From: Chlorobiaceae bacterium
GTDB lineage: Bacteria; Bacteroidota; Chlorobiia; Chlorobiales; Chlorobiaceae
NCBI GenBank assembly: GCA_013336025.1
Contig: JAAXUM010000001.1
Location: 1-23,060 of the forward strand
Direction: 5' to 3'
Length of the DNA: 23,060 bases
In this document: positions 1-7,391 of the stretch, in pieces
How the letters are laid out: every line of letters begins with the position of its first letter
Position numbering within the stretch: position 1 is the first letter of the stretch
The notes under the pieces: model-generated
What the model was told of the DNA's origin: nothing
What the model saw: only the letters and a program-made list of their open reading frames with translations
Databases searched by the model: none
Position numbers and translations under genes: made by a program

Positions 1-141
1 GTCAAACAGATAAAACACTGTAACCATCAAAAAACTCCGGGGGCTCAAATAAACGCGCGCCCTTGTCAAAGCTCTCCGCCGTGCCGATTTTCAAATACAT
101 ATAAACCATGACATACTCTATGCTGTCTCATGATATATTTG

Positions 142-157
142 GAAAATGAACATTTTC
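142..157. promoter_or_regulatory. Short palindrome upstream of the yjbQ region (possible operator)
   Basis: A 7-bp inverted repeat, GAAAATG and CATTTTC, separated by two bases. It lies about 30 bases before the first possible start in this region. It contains the ten-base string AAAATGAACA, which also forms half of the palindrome at 3794-3815. An operator role is inference only; AT-rich palindromes can arise by chance. Confidence 0.22.
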
Positions 158-185
158 AACCGTCATAATCCGGAGGCCAGGCGCC

Positions 186-269
186 ATGTGCATGAAAGAA
201 ACATGCCGTTACAAGGCGTTTGCTGAACAAGAATTCATTCAGAACATCAATAACCTTTTACCACTATAA
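186..269 (+). CDS. Possible 27-residue leader peptide / micro-ORF before yjbQ
   Basis: An ATG at 186 opens a 27-codon frame ending in TAA three bases before the yjbQ start. A good Shine-Dalgarno, GGAGG at 172-176, sits nine bases before this ATG, whereas the yjbQ ATG at 273 has no clear one. The peptide begins MCMKETCRYK, carries two cysteines, and matches nothing I recognise. It could be a translationally coupled leader that delivers ribosomes to yjbQ, or the ribosome site may serve yjbQ in another way. Coding status is uncertain. Confidence 0.22.
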   Translation: MCMKETCRYKAFAEQEFIQNINNLLPL

Positions 270-272
270 CTC

Positions 273-692
273 ATGAAATCGTACCACAAGGAACTCTGGA
301 TGCATGTACCGGCACGTATGGATTTTGTTAATATCACCCATGATGTAGAACGTGCTCTTGATGAAAGCGGAATACAGGAAGGGCTCTGTCTGGTCAATGC
401 CATGCATATTACCGCATCGGTGTTTATCAACGATGATGAATCAGGCCTGCATGAAGATTACAAACGATGGCTCGAAGAGCTGGCTCCGCATGAACCCCTT
501 AAGCGCTATCGCCACAATATGACTGGCGAGGATAATGGCGATGCGCATCACAAACGCCAGATCATGGGTCGCGAAGTGGTAATTGCCGTCACCAGAGGAA
601 AACTGCACTTTGGAACGTGGGAACAGATTTTTTACGGCGAGTTCGACGGAATGAGAAGAAAACGGGTACTGATCAAAATCATCGGAGAATAA
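273..692 (+). CDS. yjbQ: YjbQ/UPF0047 family protein (secondary thiamine-phosphate synthase-like)
   Basis: A 139-residue protein, the usual length for the YjbQ (UPF0047) family. Family hallmarks seen are [14 protein letters not shown] near residue 45, a [14 protein letters not shown] stretch near 78-91, QIMGREVV, and a C-terminal [11 protein letters not shown] segment. Conserved His, Glu and Asp residues in these blocks form the family's putative metal/active site. Members can show weak thiamine-phosphate synthase activity, but the physiological role is unsettled, so the thiamine name should be taken lightly. The protein is expected to be cytosolic. It stands alone on the plus strand and shares a terminator with the convergent glutamine synthetase gene. 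The start at 273 gives the conserved N-terminus although no strong ribosome site precedes it. Confidence 0.9.
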   Translation: MKSYHKELWMHVPARMDFVNITHDVERALDESGIQEGLCLVNAMHITASVFINDDESGLHEDYKRWLEELAPHEPLKRYRHNMTGEDNGDAHHKRQIMGREVVIAVTRGKLHFGTWEQIFYGEFDGMRRKRVLIKIIGE

Positions 693-815
693 CACTGTCC
701 TGCAATCAGGGAATTTTGAATTCCGTGCTTATGAACTATACATTCAACCCGTTACTGTATTGACAGCCGCAGTCAATCCCCCAATCCGCAATCAAGCAAC
801 CACACCTCTTTCTCC

Positions 816-853
816 AAACAAAAAAGGCCCGCAAATGCGGACCTTTTTTGTTT
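816..853. terminator. Bidirectional rho-independent terminator between yjbQ and glnN
   Basis: A near-perfect inverted repeat. The left arm AAACAAAAAAGGCCCGC (816-832) pairs across a four-base loop with the right arm GCGGACCTTTTTTGTTT (837-853), with one mismatch. The A-run on one side and T-run on the other make it work on both strands, and it sits exactly between two convergent genes. Confidence 0.88.
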
Positions 854-866
854 ACTACGGTTTTGA

Positions 867-3053
867 TCAATGCTCAAAAAGCATTTCAGAGTAGGTCGGA
901 AGCTGCCAGCGGCTGCGATCAACCATCAATTCAAGCCTGTCGGCTACTTCACGAACAGCTACCATAAGCGGCAACAGTTCGTCTGCGCAATAATCAGCCT
1001 TGTCAAACTCTGTTTCAAGCGTTTCGAGTTTTTCAACCGCCTCATCAAGTTCAGCAGTCAAATCGATCAGAGTCGAGAGATTTTCAGCCAGCAATTTCAG
1101 GTTATTTCCCTGACTGCTCAAGGCTTTATCAGAAAGTCCGATAGCCTCTGCAGCGGCAAGAAGGTTGTTGAAGGAACTGCCTATATCTCCCTGGTACTCG
1201 GAAACATCAGGTATCACAAGAGTCTTGAGCATAAGCTGCAGGGTGCGGGCTTCAATATCAATACCCTTGACATAGCGTTCAAGACGAATATGCAGGCGTG
1301 AATGAATCTCCTCTTCGCTGAGAACACCATACTTCACAAACAGATCCTGAATATCTTTTTTAAGCAGAACCCTGAGCGCCTGCGGTGTATTTTTCAGGTT
1401 CGGCAAACCCCTGTCCTTTGCAGCCTGCTGCAAAGCGTCGCTGTAGTTGTCACCCTGGTAACGGATAGGCTTTGTAGCGGTTATCTCTTCACGAAGGGTT
1501 TCGAGAATCGCAGAATCCTTGTCCATTCCCGATTTGATTTTGGCCTGAATCGCATCAGAGATTTCATCAACAGCTTCTGCCATAAGGGTGTTAAGCACCA
1601 TGTTCGGCACAGAAGCAGCCTGGGAGGAACCGACAGCACGGAACTCAAATTTGTTGCCGGTAAAAGCGAACGGAGAGGTTCTGTTACGGTCGGTATAGTC
1701 CTTGTTGACCAGAGGCACCTGTGCAAGATTCAGATTGAGCACCTGTTTCTCGGTTTTAAGATCAACCTTGCCGCTCTCGATAGCATCAAGAACACGTTCA
1801 AGCAGCTCTCCGAGGAAGACGGTTACCACTGCAGGTGGAGCCTCGTTGGCACCAAGGCGATGGTCGTTACCGATACTCGCAATAGACATTCTCAGAACGT
1901 CAGCTCTCTTGTATACCCCCTTGAGGACGGCAACAAGAAAAACAAGAAAATGAACGCTCTTTTCAGGAGTATCACCCGGATCAAGCAGATTGATACCGGT
2001 ATCGGTACCGATCGACCAGTTGTTATGCTTGCCTGAACCGTTGATGCCTGCAAATGGTTTTTCAAAAAGAAGCAGGGCAAACCCTTTCTTGTCGGCAATC
2101 TTTCTCATCACCTCCATAACAAGCAGGTTATGATCGACGGCAATATTGGCCTCTTCAAAAATCGGAGCGATTTCAAACTGATGAGGAGCAACCTCATTAT
2201 GTCGGGTTTTTGCAGGAATACCAAGCAGATAGAGCTCGTGTTCGACATCCTGCATGAACTCAAGCACACGATCAGGAATAGAGCCGAAATAGTGATCTTC
2301 AAGCTGCTGGCCTTTTGGTGGAAGAGCTCCAAGAAGAGTACGCCCGCACATGATAAGATCAGGACGCTCGGAATAGAACTTTTTGTCGATCAGAAAATAT
2401 TCCTGCTCGCAACCGGCAAAAGTTTTTACGCGTGAAACTCCGTTAACACCAAGCAGCTCAAGCAGTCTGATCGAGGATTTGCTTACGGCATCCATGGAAC
2501 GAAGAAGCGGAGTTTTGGCATCAAGCGCTTCACCGTGATAAGAGATAAAAACGGTTGGAATACAAAGAGTGAGATCTTTTCCGCCCCTCATAAGAAAAGC
2601 CGGGCTTGAAGGATCCCATGCGGTATAGCCGCGTGCCTCAAAGGTAGTGCGCATGCCGCCTGACGGAAAACTTGAAGCATCAGGCTCGCCCTGAATCAAT
2701 TGTTCACCGGAGAAACGCTCAATAGGAGTGCCATCACGGTCGATTGATAAAAAAGCGTCATGTTTTTCAGCCGTTGAACCGGTCATAGGCTGAAACCAGT
2801 GCGTATAATGGGTAGCGCCATGCTCCATTGCCCACTCTTTCATGCCATGTGCCACAACGCCTGCAATGTCTTCAGATATTTTCTTGCCTGCCTTGATCGT
2901 GCCCTGCAGTGCGGTAAAAACCTCTTTTGGAAGCCTTGCCCGCATGGCTTTCTGATCAAAGGTCATTGCTCCGAAATAGGTAGAAACCGGGATTTTACTC
3001 TCGATGCTCAAAAGAACCTCCTTATAGTTAGATTTGAGATTTGCTGTTTGCAT
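867..3053 (-). CDS. glnN: Glutamine synthetase type III
   Basis: A 728-residue enzyme, the length of the GSIII family rather than GSI (about 470). It makes glutamine from glutamate, ammonia and ATP in the cytosol. Family signatures include VSTYFGAMTFDQKAM near the N-terminus, GCEQEYFLID, the ATP/glutamate-site segment GINGSGKHNNWS, and GNDHRLGANEAPPAVV. It follows the Lrp/AsnC gene after only 31 bases on the same strand, so the two are probably co-transcribed and the regulator may control nitrogen assimilation. The start is ambiguous. The ATG at 3053 has no ribosome site at the right distance. An in-frame TTG at 3011 (codon 15) is preceded by a perfect AAGGAGG at 3023-3017 and would give 714 residues beginning SIESKIPVSTYFG. 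The gene ends before the terminator at 816-853. Confidence 0.95.
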   Translation of the reverse strand: MQTANLKSNYKEVLLSIESKIPVSTYFGAMTFDQKAMRARLPKEVFTALQGTIKAGKKISEDIAGVVAHGMKEWAMEHGATHYTHWFQPMTGSTAEKHDAFLSIDRDGTPIERFSGEQLIQGEPDASSFPSGGMRTTFEARGYTAWDPSSPAFLMRGGKDLTLCIPTVFISYHGEALDAKTPLLRSMDAVSKSSIRLLELLGVNGVSRVKTFAGCEQEYFLIDKKFYSERPDLIMCGRTLLGALPPKGQQLEDHYFGSIPDRVLEFMQDVEHELYLLGIPAKTRHNEVAPHQFEIAPIFEEANIAVDHNLLVMEVMRKIADKKGFALLLFEKPFAGINGSGKHNNWSIGTDTGINLLDPGDTPEKSVHFLVFLVAVLKGVYKRADVLRMSIASIGNDHRLGANEAPPAVVTVFLGELLERVLDAIESGKVDLKTEKQVLNLNLAQVPLVNKDYTDRNRTSPFAFTGNKFEFRAVGSSQAASVPNMVLNTLMAEAVDEISDAIQAKIKSGMDKDSAILETLREEITATKPIRYQGDNYSDALQQAAKDRGLPNLKNTPQALRVLLKKDIQDLFVKYGVLSEEEIHSRLHIRLERYVKGIDIEARTLQLMLKTLVIPDVSEYQGDIGSSFNNLLAAAEAIGLSDKALSSQGNNLKLLAENLSTLIDLTAELDEAVEKLETLETEFDKADYCADELLPLMVAVREVADRLELMVDRSRWQLPTYSEMLFEH
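3016..3023 (-). promoter_or_regulatory. Strong Shine-Dalgarno inside the annotated glnN 5' end
   Basis: On the minus strand AAGGAGGT lies five bases (counted from AGGAGG) before an in-frame TTG at 3011. It is the best ribosome site seen in the window. Just upstream, a 13-codon frame (ATG at 3069, TAA at 3028, beginning MASLFHANSK) has its own GAGGAG and stops five bases before this Shine-Dalgarno, a leader-peptide-like arrangement. Confidence 0.5.
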
Positions 3054-3084
3054 GAAATAAACTTGCCATTAAAAACTCCTCTGC

Positions 3085-3609
3085 TCACTTTCTTGATTTT
3101 TTTTCATCAAAAGTAATCAGAACCTGCCGATCCTGAAGATTATTGCGAACAATACCTGCGCTGATCTTCTTGTTCTTTTTAAGCTGGGAGAGCACAAAAC
3201 TGGTATTGGTACTCAAAACACCAGGCCAGCTCTGGATTCTCGACAGAAATTTTTCAAGTGAAGAGGTGTTATGGGTCATAACCTTGAGAATATGTGACCC
3301 CTCACCAGTCACTGAAAAACACTCCATGATCTCATCCTCGTTGAGAACATGCTCCATGAACGACTTGTAGTGCCTCGAAGAATCGATTCTTACTCGAACA
3401 AAAGCCTGAATATCAAAGCCGAGCTGACGCTCATCAACCTCCATGGTGAATCCTTTGATAATCCCGTTTTTCTGGAGCTTGTCAAGCCGCTCGCTGACTG
3501 AGGGTATGGACAAGCCCACCACTTCAGCAAGTTCGCTTAAACGAATTCTGCCATTCTCTCCAAGAGACTCAATAATTTTCAGATCGATCAGATCAAGATG
3601 TCCGGACAT
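3085..3609 (-). CDS. Lrp/AsnC family transcriptional regulator
   Basis: A 174-residue protein with an N-terminal winged helix-turn-helix (about residues 5-50, including LSELAEVVGLSIPSVSERL) and a C-terminal effector-binding RAM/AsnC domain (about 65-140, with GFDIQAFVRVRID and CFSVTGEGSHILKV). Family members bind DNA as dimers to octamers and sense amino acids. The start at 3609 gives the canonical MSGHLDLIDLKIIESL opening; the frame continues open upstream but that extension is hydrophobic and unlike the family. About 30 extra residues (basic, Lys-rich) follow the RAM domain. It is the first gene of a likely lrp-glnN operon. The ligand is unknown; glutamine or another amino acid is plausible given the partner gene. 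Two palindromes upstream (3707-3721, 3794-3815) are candidate autoregulatory sites. Confidence 0.9.
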   Translation of the reverse strand: MSGHLDLIDLKIIESLGENGRIRLSELAEVVGLSIPSVSERLDKLQKNGIIKGFTMEVDERQLGFDIQAFVRVRIDSSRHYKSFMEHVLNEDEIMECFSVTGEGSHILKVMTHNTSSLEKFLSRIQSWPGVLSTNTSFVLSQLKKNKKISAGIVRNNLQDRQVLITFDEKKSRK

Positions 3610-3706
3610 AACAGAACTGTATTTAATTCGATTTTGTAAGAAATTTACCAAAAAATAAGATAAAAACAACTTCTTTCTTAAAAACTCATAACGCAGACAC
3701 GAAATC

Positions 3707-3721
3707 CCTAAATTTATTAGG
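3707..3721. promoter_or_regulatory. 15-bp Lrp-box-like palindrome upstream of the lrp gene
   Basis: CCTAA, five A/T bases, then TTAGG: a 15-bp dyad with an A/T centre about 98 bases before the regulator start. Lrp/AsnC proteins bind AT-rich dyads of about 13-15 bp and usually autoregulate, so this is a reasonable operator candidate, unproven. Confidence 0.3.
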
Positions 3722-3793
3722 CTTGTAACTTTTTTATGAATGAAACAGCAAACAGTCTCGAACAATCAATCTCTTTCTTTTTTTTATTGTTTC

Positions 3794-3815
3794 TGTTCAT
3801 TTGTTAAAATGAACA
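3794..3815. promoter_or_regulatory. Perfect 9-bp inverted repeat in the divergent lrp / 3868 intergenic region
   Basis: TGTTCATTT and AAATGAACA are perfect complements separated by GTTA. It sits 53 bases before the small plus-strand ORF at 3868 and about 185 bases before the lrp start. It may be an operator for either divergent unit. No T-run follows, so it is not a typical terminator. Confidence 0.35.
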
Positions 3816-3867
3816 AAAGGCTTAACGTTGAAACAACCATGCAATCACTCCCAAAGCCGCAACAGCA

Positions 3868-4065
3868 ATGCCAATGTCAGATCATGAAGATAATAGGAAG
3901 ACCCCTGATCAAATAAAAGATAAAACCATCGAAAAATCAGGATATCCGGTCATTCCGCCTCCACCTGCAATGAATGACCTGCGCTTCATTGTCAAGCAAT
4001 CGCTCATTATCGGTTCAAGAATGATCACGGAACTTGACCAATTTCTAAGAAGAATGAAAGAATAG
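3868..4065 (+). CDS. Small uncharacterised protein upstream of crtQ
   Basis: A 65-residue reading frame; an alternative ATG two codons in (3874) would give 63. The N-terminal half is charged and polar, followed by a proline run (PVIPPPPA, about residues 27-34), and the C-terminal half is a probable amphipathic helix (LRFIVKQSLIIGSRMITELD). I do not recognise a family. There is no transmembrane segment or cysteine. It lies in the same direction as crtQ with a 123-base gap, so co-transcription is possible but not shown. Good composition and an otherwise empty interval favour a real gene; conservation next to crtQ in relatives would settle it. Confidence 0.5.
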   Translation: MPMSDHEDNRKTPDQIKDKTIEKSGYPVIPPPPAMNDLRFIVKQSLIIGSRMITELDQFLRRMKE

Positions 4066-4188
4066 GCGTTTTTTGTGAGCTGATTGCCACAGAGTTTCGG
4101 CAAATTTCCTTTATCGCAGAGCAACCTTTATATTCTGCCTGTATTCCGGTGATCAATACTTCCGCTAACCACAAATTACTGACCAGAG

Positions 4189-5550
4189 GTGAAAACAGCT
4201 ATTTTCGGAGCAGGAGTTGCAGGGCTCAGTGCAGCAATAGAACTTGTCGAACGCGGACATACCGTAGAGCTCTATGAAAAACGCAAGATACTCGGCGGCA
4301 AGGTTTCTGTATGGAAAGATAACGACGGAGATTCCATTGAGTCAGGCCTGCATATCGTTTTCGGCGGATATACTCAGCTTCAGAACTATCTGAAACGGGT
4401 AGGGGCTGCTGACAATTACTCATGGAAAGCCCACTCCCTGATCTATGCCGAACCGGACGGAAAACAATCCTATTTCAAAAAAGCAAACCTTCCAAGCCCC
4501 TGGGCGGAAGTGATTGGAGGCCTTCAGACTGATTTTCTCACCATGTGGGACAAGATTTCGCTTATCAAGGGGCTTTATCCCGCACTGACCGGAAACGAAG
4601 AGTATTTCTGCAGCCAGGATCATATGACCTATTCTGAATGGCACAGAAAACAAGGTGCCTCGGAACACTCACTCCAGAAACTGTGGCGCGCTATTGCCCT
4701 TGCCATGAACTTCATTGAACCAAATGTGATCAGCGCCCGTCCAATGATCACCATTTTCAAGTATTTCGGCACCGATTACGAAGCAACAAAATTTGCATTT
4801 TTTAAAAAGAACCCGGGCGAATCAATGATTGAGCCGATGCGACAGTATATCCAGAGCAAAGGCGGACGGATATTCGTTGACGCAAAGCTCAACCGCTTTG
4901 AACTCAACAGCGATGAGACCATAAAGCATGCCGTTCTTCAGGATGGGCAGATCATTGAGGCCGATGCGTTCATTTCAGCCATTCCAGTACACACGGTTAA
5001 AAAAATCATTCCCAAACCATGGCTCGCCCACAAGTATTTCCGAAATCTTCATGAATTTCAGGGAAGCCCGGTTGCAAACTGCCAGCTCTGGTTTGACCGG
5101 AAAATCACCGATACCGATAATCTCATGTTTTCTCAGGGAACGATTTTCGCAACCTTTGCCGATGTTTCACTCACCTGTCCTGATGATTTCCAGCAGGGAA
5201 CCGGCACAGCAAACGGAGGCAGCGTCATGAGCCTTGTACTTGCTCCGGCACACCAACTGATGGATATGCCTAATGAGGTCATAACGGAACTGGTCATGAA
5301 AGATATTCACAACCGTTTTCCGGCATCACGCCAGGCGAAGCTCCTGAAATCAACCATTGTCAAAATTCCTCAGTCAGTATACAAGGCTGTACCCGATGTC
5401 GACAAGTTCCGCCCCGACCAGATAAGCCCGGTGAAAAATTTCTTCCTCGCAGGCGATTATACCAATCAGCACTATCTCGCCTCAATGGAAGGCGCTGCCC
5501 TGAGCGGAAAACTGGTAGCCGAAAAACTTCACGCAAAACTCGGTTCCTGA
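4189..5550 (+). CDS. crtQ: Zeta-carotene desaturase (plant/cyanobacterial CrtP/CrtQ type)
   Basis: A 453-residue FAD-dependent amine-oxidase-fold enzyme. The N-terminal dinucleotide-binding motif GAGVAGL is at residues 7-13 with the ribose-binding Glu30 (ELYEKR). The C-terminal FAD motif FFLAGDYTNQHYLASMEGAA is near 420-440. The stretch GGKVSVWKDNDGDSIESGLH is typical of plant-type carotene desaturases rather than bacterial CrtI. Green sulfur bacteria use CrtP, CrtQ and CrtH to turn phytoene into lycopene for chlorobactene or isorenieratene. I call CrtQ rather than CrtP from overall resemblance and length, with moderate certainty between the two. The start is GTG at 4189, with a weak AGAGG just before it. 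A hairpin follows the stop. Confidence 0.85.
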   Translation: MKTAIFGAGVAGLSAAIELVERGHTVELYEKRKILGGKVSVWKDNDGDSIESGLHIVFGGYTQLQNYLKRVGAADNYSWKAHSLIYAEPDGKQSYFKKANLPSPWAEVIGGLQTDFLTMWDKISLIKGLYPALTGNEEYFCSQDHMTYSEWHRKQGASEHSLQKLWRAIALAMNFIEPNVISARPMITIFKYFGTDYEATKFAFFKKNPGESMIEPMRQYIQSKGGRIFVDAKLNRFELNSDETIKHAVLQDGQIIEADAFISAIPVHTVKKIIPKPWLAHKYFRNLHEFQGSPVANCQLWFDRKITDTDNLMFSQGTIFATFADVSLTCPDDFQQGTGTANGGSVMSLVLAPAHQLMDMPNEVITELVMKDIHNRFPASRQAKLLKSTIVKIPQSVYKAVPDVDKFRPDQISPVKNFFLAGDYTNQHYLASMEGAALSGKLVAEKLHAKLGS

Positions 5551-5567
5551 AAAACTCCTCAAATTTG

Positions 5568-5604
5568 CCACAAAAGCTTTTATAACTAAAGGCTTTTGTG
5601 GTTT
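5568..5604 (+). terminator. Hairpin terminator after crtQ
   Basis: CCACAAAAGC (5568-5577) pairs perfectly with GCTTTTGTGG (5592-5601), and the stem extends inward through four further pairs, one a G-T wobble. It starts 17 bases after the crtQ stop. Only three Ts follow, so termination may be weak or need a factor. Confidence 0.6.
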
Positions 5605-5713
5605 ACGCCCATTCTCCGCTGCTCCCGATACGGAACGATTTAAAGCACATAACGTTAATCAGGAAGAGAGAAAAAACGATCATTCAAGGAACAAACAATT
5701 CAGACCATACAGC

Positions 5714-6769
5714 ATGACCCTGCAACCAACTCTTCACAAAAGAAAAAGCCTGCTTGCCGATGCCTGCGAACAGATCATGGTGCTTGAAAACACAGACTGC
5801 CATATCGAAAACTTCAACGCAAAACTTCGCAAAACTGGCGTCGCAGCTCTCAATCGGGAAAAAACCGCCATTTTGCAGGTCAACACCGGCTATCGATGCA
5901 ACCTTCTCTGCCGTCACTGCCATGTTGATGCCGGACCGGATCGCTCTGAGATGATGAGCCGGGAAACCATGCAGCACTGCCTCAATGCACTGAAAAAAAG
6001 CAACATACAAACGCTCGACATTACCGGCGGCGCGCCCGAAATGAATCCGGATCTCCCCTGGTTTATCAGGGAAGCAAGAAAAATCATGCCTGAAGGACAA
6101 ATTCTGGTAAGAACAAATCTTGTAATTCTGGTTTCAGGTACGGGCTATCGGCATTTTCCCGAGCTTTTCAAGGAGAATCGGGTTTCACTCATTGCATCGC
6201 TCCCCTGTTACACCCGCCAGAACGTCGATACCCAAAGAGGCGACGGGGTTTTCGACCATTCGATCGAGGCACTCCGGTTGCTCAACGCCCTCGGATACGG
6301 AAAAATCGGAAGCGGACTCGAACTGAATCTCGTTTACAACCCCGGAGGCCCATCTCTTCCGGGATCACAGCAGATACTCGAAGCTGATTATAAAATCAAA
6401 CTGAAAACAGAGTTCGGTATCGAGTTCAACCACCTGTACACCATTACCAACATGCCGGTCAGCAGGTTTCTCGACTCCCTGATCGAGGAGCAGAACTTTT
6501 GTACCTACATGAAGCTTCTGGCAGATCACTTCAATTCGGATGCGGTAAAAAATGTCATGTGCCGTACCACCGTTTCGGTCGGCTGGGACGGAACGCTTTA
6601 TGACTGCGATTTCAACCAGATGCTCAAGCTCCCCATGCGCTCTCCCGCACCAATAAATATCAGAGATTTCGATGAGCAACTGCTTGATCAGAAACCTGTC
6701 GCTACAGGGCAGCACTGTTACGGCTGCACGGCTGGTGCCGGATCGAGCTGTCAGGGTTGTCTTTTATAA
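5714..6769 (+). CDS. arsS: Radical SAM/Cys-rich protein, ArsS family (arsenosugar biosynthesis)
   Basis: A 351-residue radical SAM enzyme. The cluster motif is C62-x3-C66-x2-C69 in CNLLCRHCHVDAGPDR, followed by TGGAPEMNPDLPWF and, after the barrel, SVGWDGTLYDCDFNQM. The C-terminus is the Cys-rich HCYGCTAGAGSSCQGC (cysteines 335, 338, 346, 349). This architecture is the TIGR04167-type family. In studied systems ArsS acts after the ArsM methyltransferase and adds a 5'-deoxyadenosyl group to methylated arsenite. Some relatives are believed to carry selenocysteine in the tail; here all are ordinary Cys codons and the gene ends in TAA. It is the first gene of a three-gene operon (next start 10 bases downstream). 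No ArsM or ArsR is visible, so the arsenic substrate is by family only. Confidence 0.85.
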   Translation: MTLQPTLHKRKSLLADACEQIMVLENTDCHIENFNAKLRKTGVAALNREKTAILQVNTGYRCNLLCRHCHVDAGPDRSEMMSRETMQHCLNALKKSNIQTLDITGGAPEMNPDLPWFIREARKIMPEGQILVRTNLVILVSGTGYRHFPELFKENRVSLIASLPCYTRQNVDTQRGDGVFDHSIEALRLLNALGYGKIGSGLELNLVYNPGGPSLPGSQQILEADYKIKLKTEFGIEFNHLYTITNMPVSRFLDSLIEEQNFCTYMKLLADHFNSDAVKNVMCRTTVSVGWDGTLYDCDFNQMLKLPMRSPAPINIRDFDEQLLDQKPVATGQHCYGCTAGAGSSCQGCLL

Positions 6770-6779
6770 AGGGGCCTTC

Positions 6780-7391
6780 ATGTTCTCCAGTAAACTGCTC
6801 ATTATTTTTGCCCGCAATCCGGTGCCAGGCAGGGTAAAGACTCGACTTGCCGCTGTAACCGGCAATGAAACCGCGCTGAAGGTGTACCGGATGCTGCTGG
6901 AGCATACCGCATCTGTAACGAAGACAACAAGTGCTCAAAGAGCGGTATTCTATTCTGACGAACTGCCTGAAGAGAAGTGTTTTCTGAAAAACGAAGGAAC
7001 CCTTGCCTTTCTTCAAAAAGGAACCGATCTCGGCGAAAAAATGCTTCATGCATTTGAAACCGGATTTGCGCTGGGCTTCCGGCATATTGTCCTCATAGGC
7101 ACGGATTGCCCCGACCTGCAACCCGAACTGCTCGAACAGGCGTTCAGGACGCTCGAACGCCATGAAGCCGTTTTAGGCCCGGCTAAAGACGGCGGTTTTT
7201 ATCTTATCGGACTGAACAAGAGTCATCCCGATGTTTTTCTCCGGAGAACATGGAGTCACAGCCAGGTACTGAAAGAGACCATCGAACGACTTGAGGAGAA
7301 CGGCGTTTCGCCTGAGCTTCTCCCGGAACTCCAGGATATCGACACCTTTGAAGATCTTCTACAAAGCAGATTATGGCCACTATCGGATTAA
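6780..7391 (+). CDS. ArsS-associated glycosyltransferase-like protein 1 (TIGR04282 type)
   Basis: A 203-residue GT-A/nucleotidyltransferase-fold protein. The N-terminus IIFARNPVPGRVKTRL is the family signature, followed by the metal-site-like GTDCPDL near residue 105 and LGPAKDGGFYLIG near 125-140. The family is known for co-occurrence with radical SAM/selenodomain proteins and is named rSAM/selenodomain-associated transferase 1 or arsenosugar biosynthesis transferase. The activity of the group is not firmly established; a nucleotide-sugar or sugar-phosphate substrate is inferred. I take the ATG at 6780, preceded by AAGGGG, because the family N-terminus begins there. The longer frame would run back into arsS. 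The 3' end overlaps the next gene by 19 bases, implying translational coupling. Confidence 0.85.
   Translation: MFSSKLLIIFARNPVPGRVKTRLAAVTGNETALKVYRMLLEHTASVTKTTSAQRAVFYSDELPEEKCFLKNEGTLAFLQKGTDLGEKMLHAFETGFALGFRHIVLIGTDCPDLQPELLEQAFRTLERHEAVLGPAKDGGFYLIGLNKSHPDVFLRRTWSHSQVLKETIERLEENGVSPELLPELQDIDTFEDLLQSRLWPLSD

Noticed and set aside
2..109. 35-codon minus-strand frame at the left edge
   Set aside because: It has no ribosome site, no recognisable sequence, and lies at the window edge without context.
870..2036. Two long plus-strand frames opposite glnN (143 and 244 residues)
   Set aside because: They are antisense shadows of a strongly conserved gene; their peptides have no domain signals.
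3610..3765. N-terminal extension of the Lrp/AsnC frame to 3765
   Set aside because: The extra 52 residues are hydrophobic and unlike the family; the canonical N-terminus begins at 3609.
6672..6779. Longer start for the first transferase
   Set aside because: It would run deep inside arsS; family similarity and an AAGGGG ribosome site place the start at 6780.
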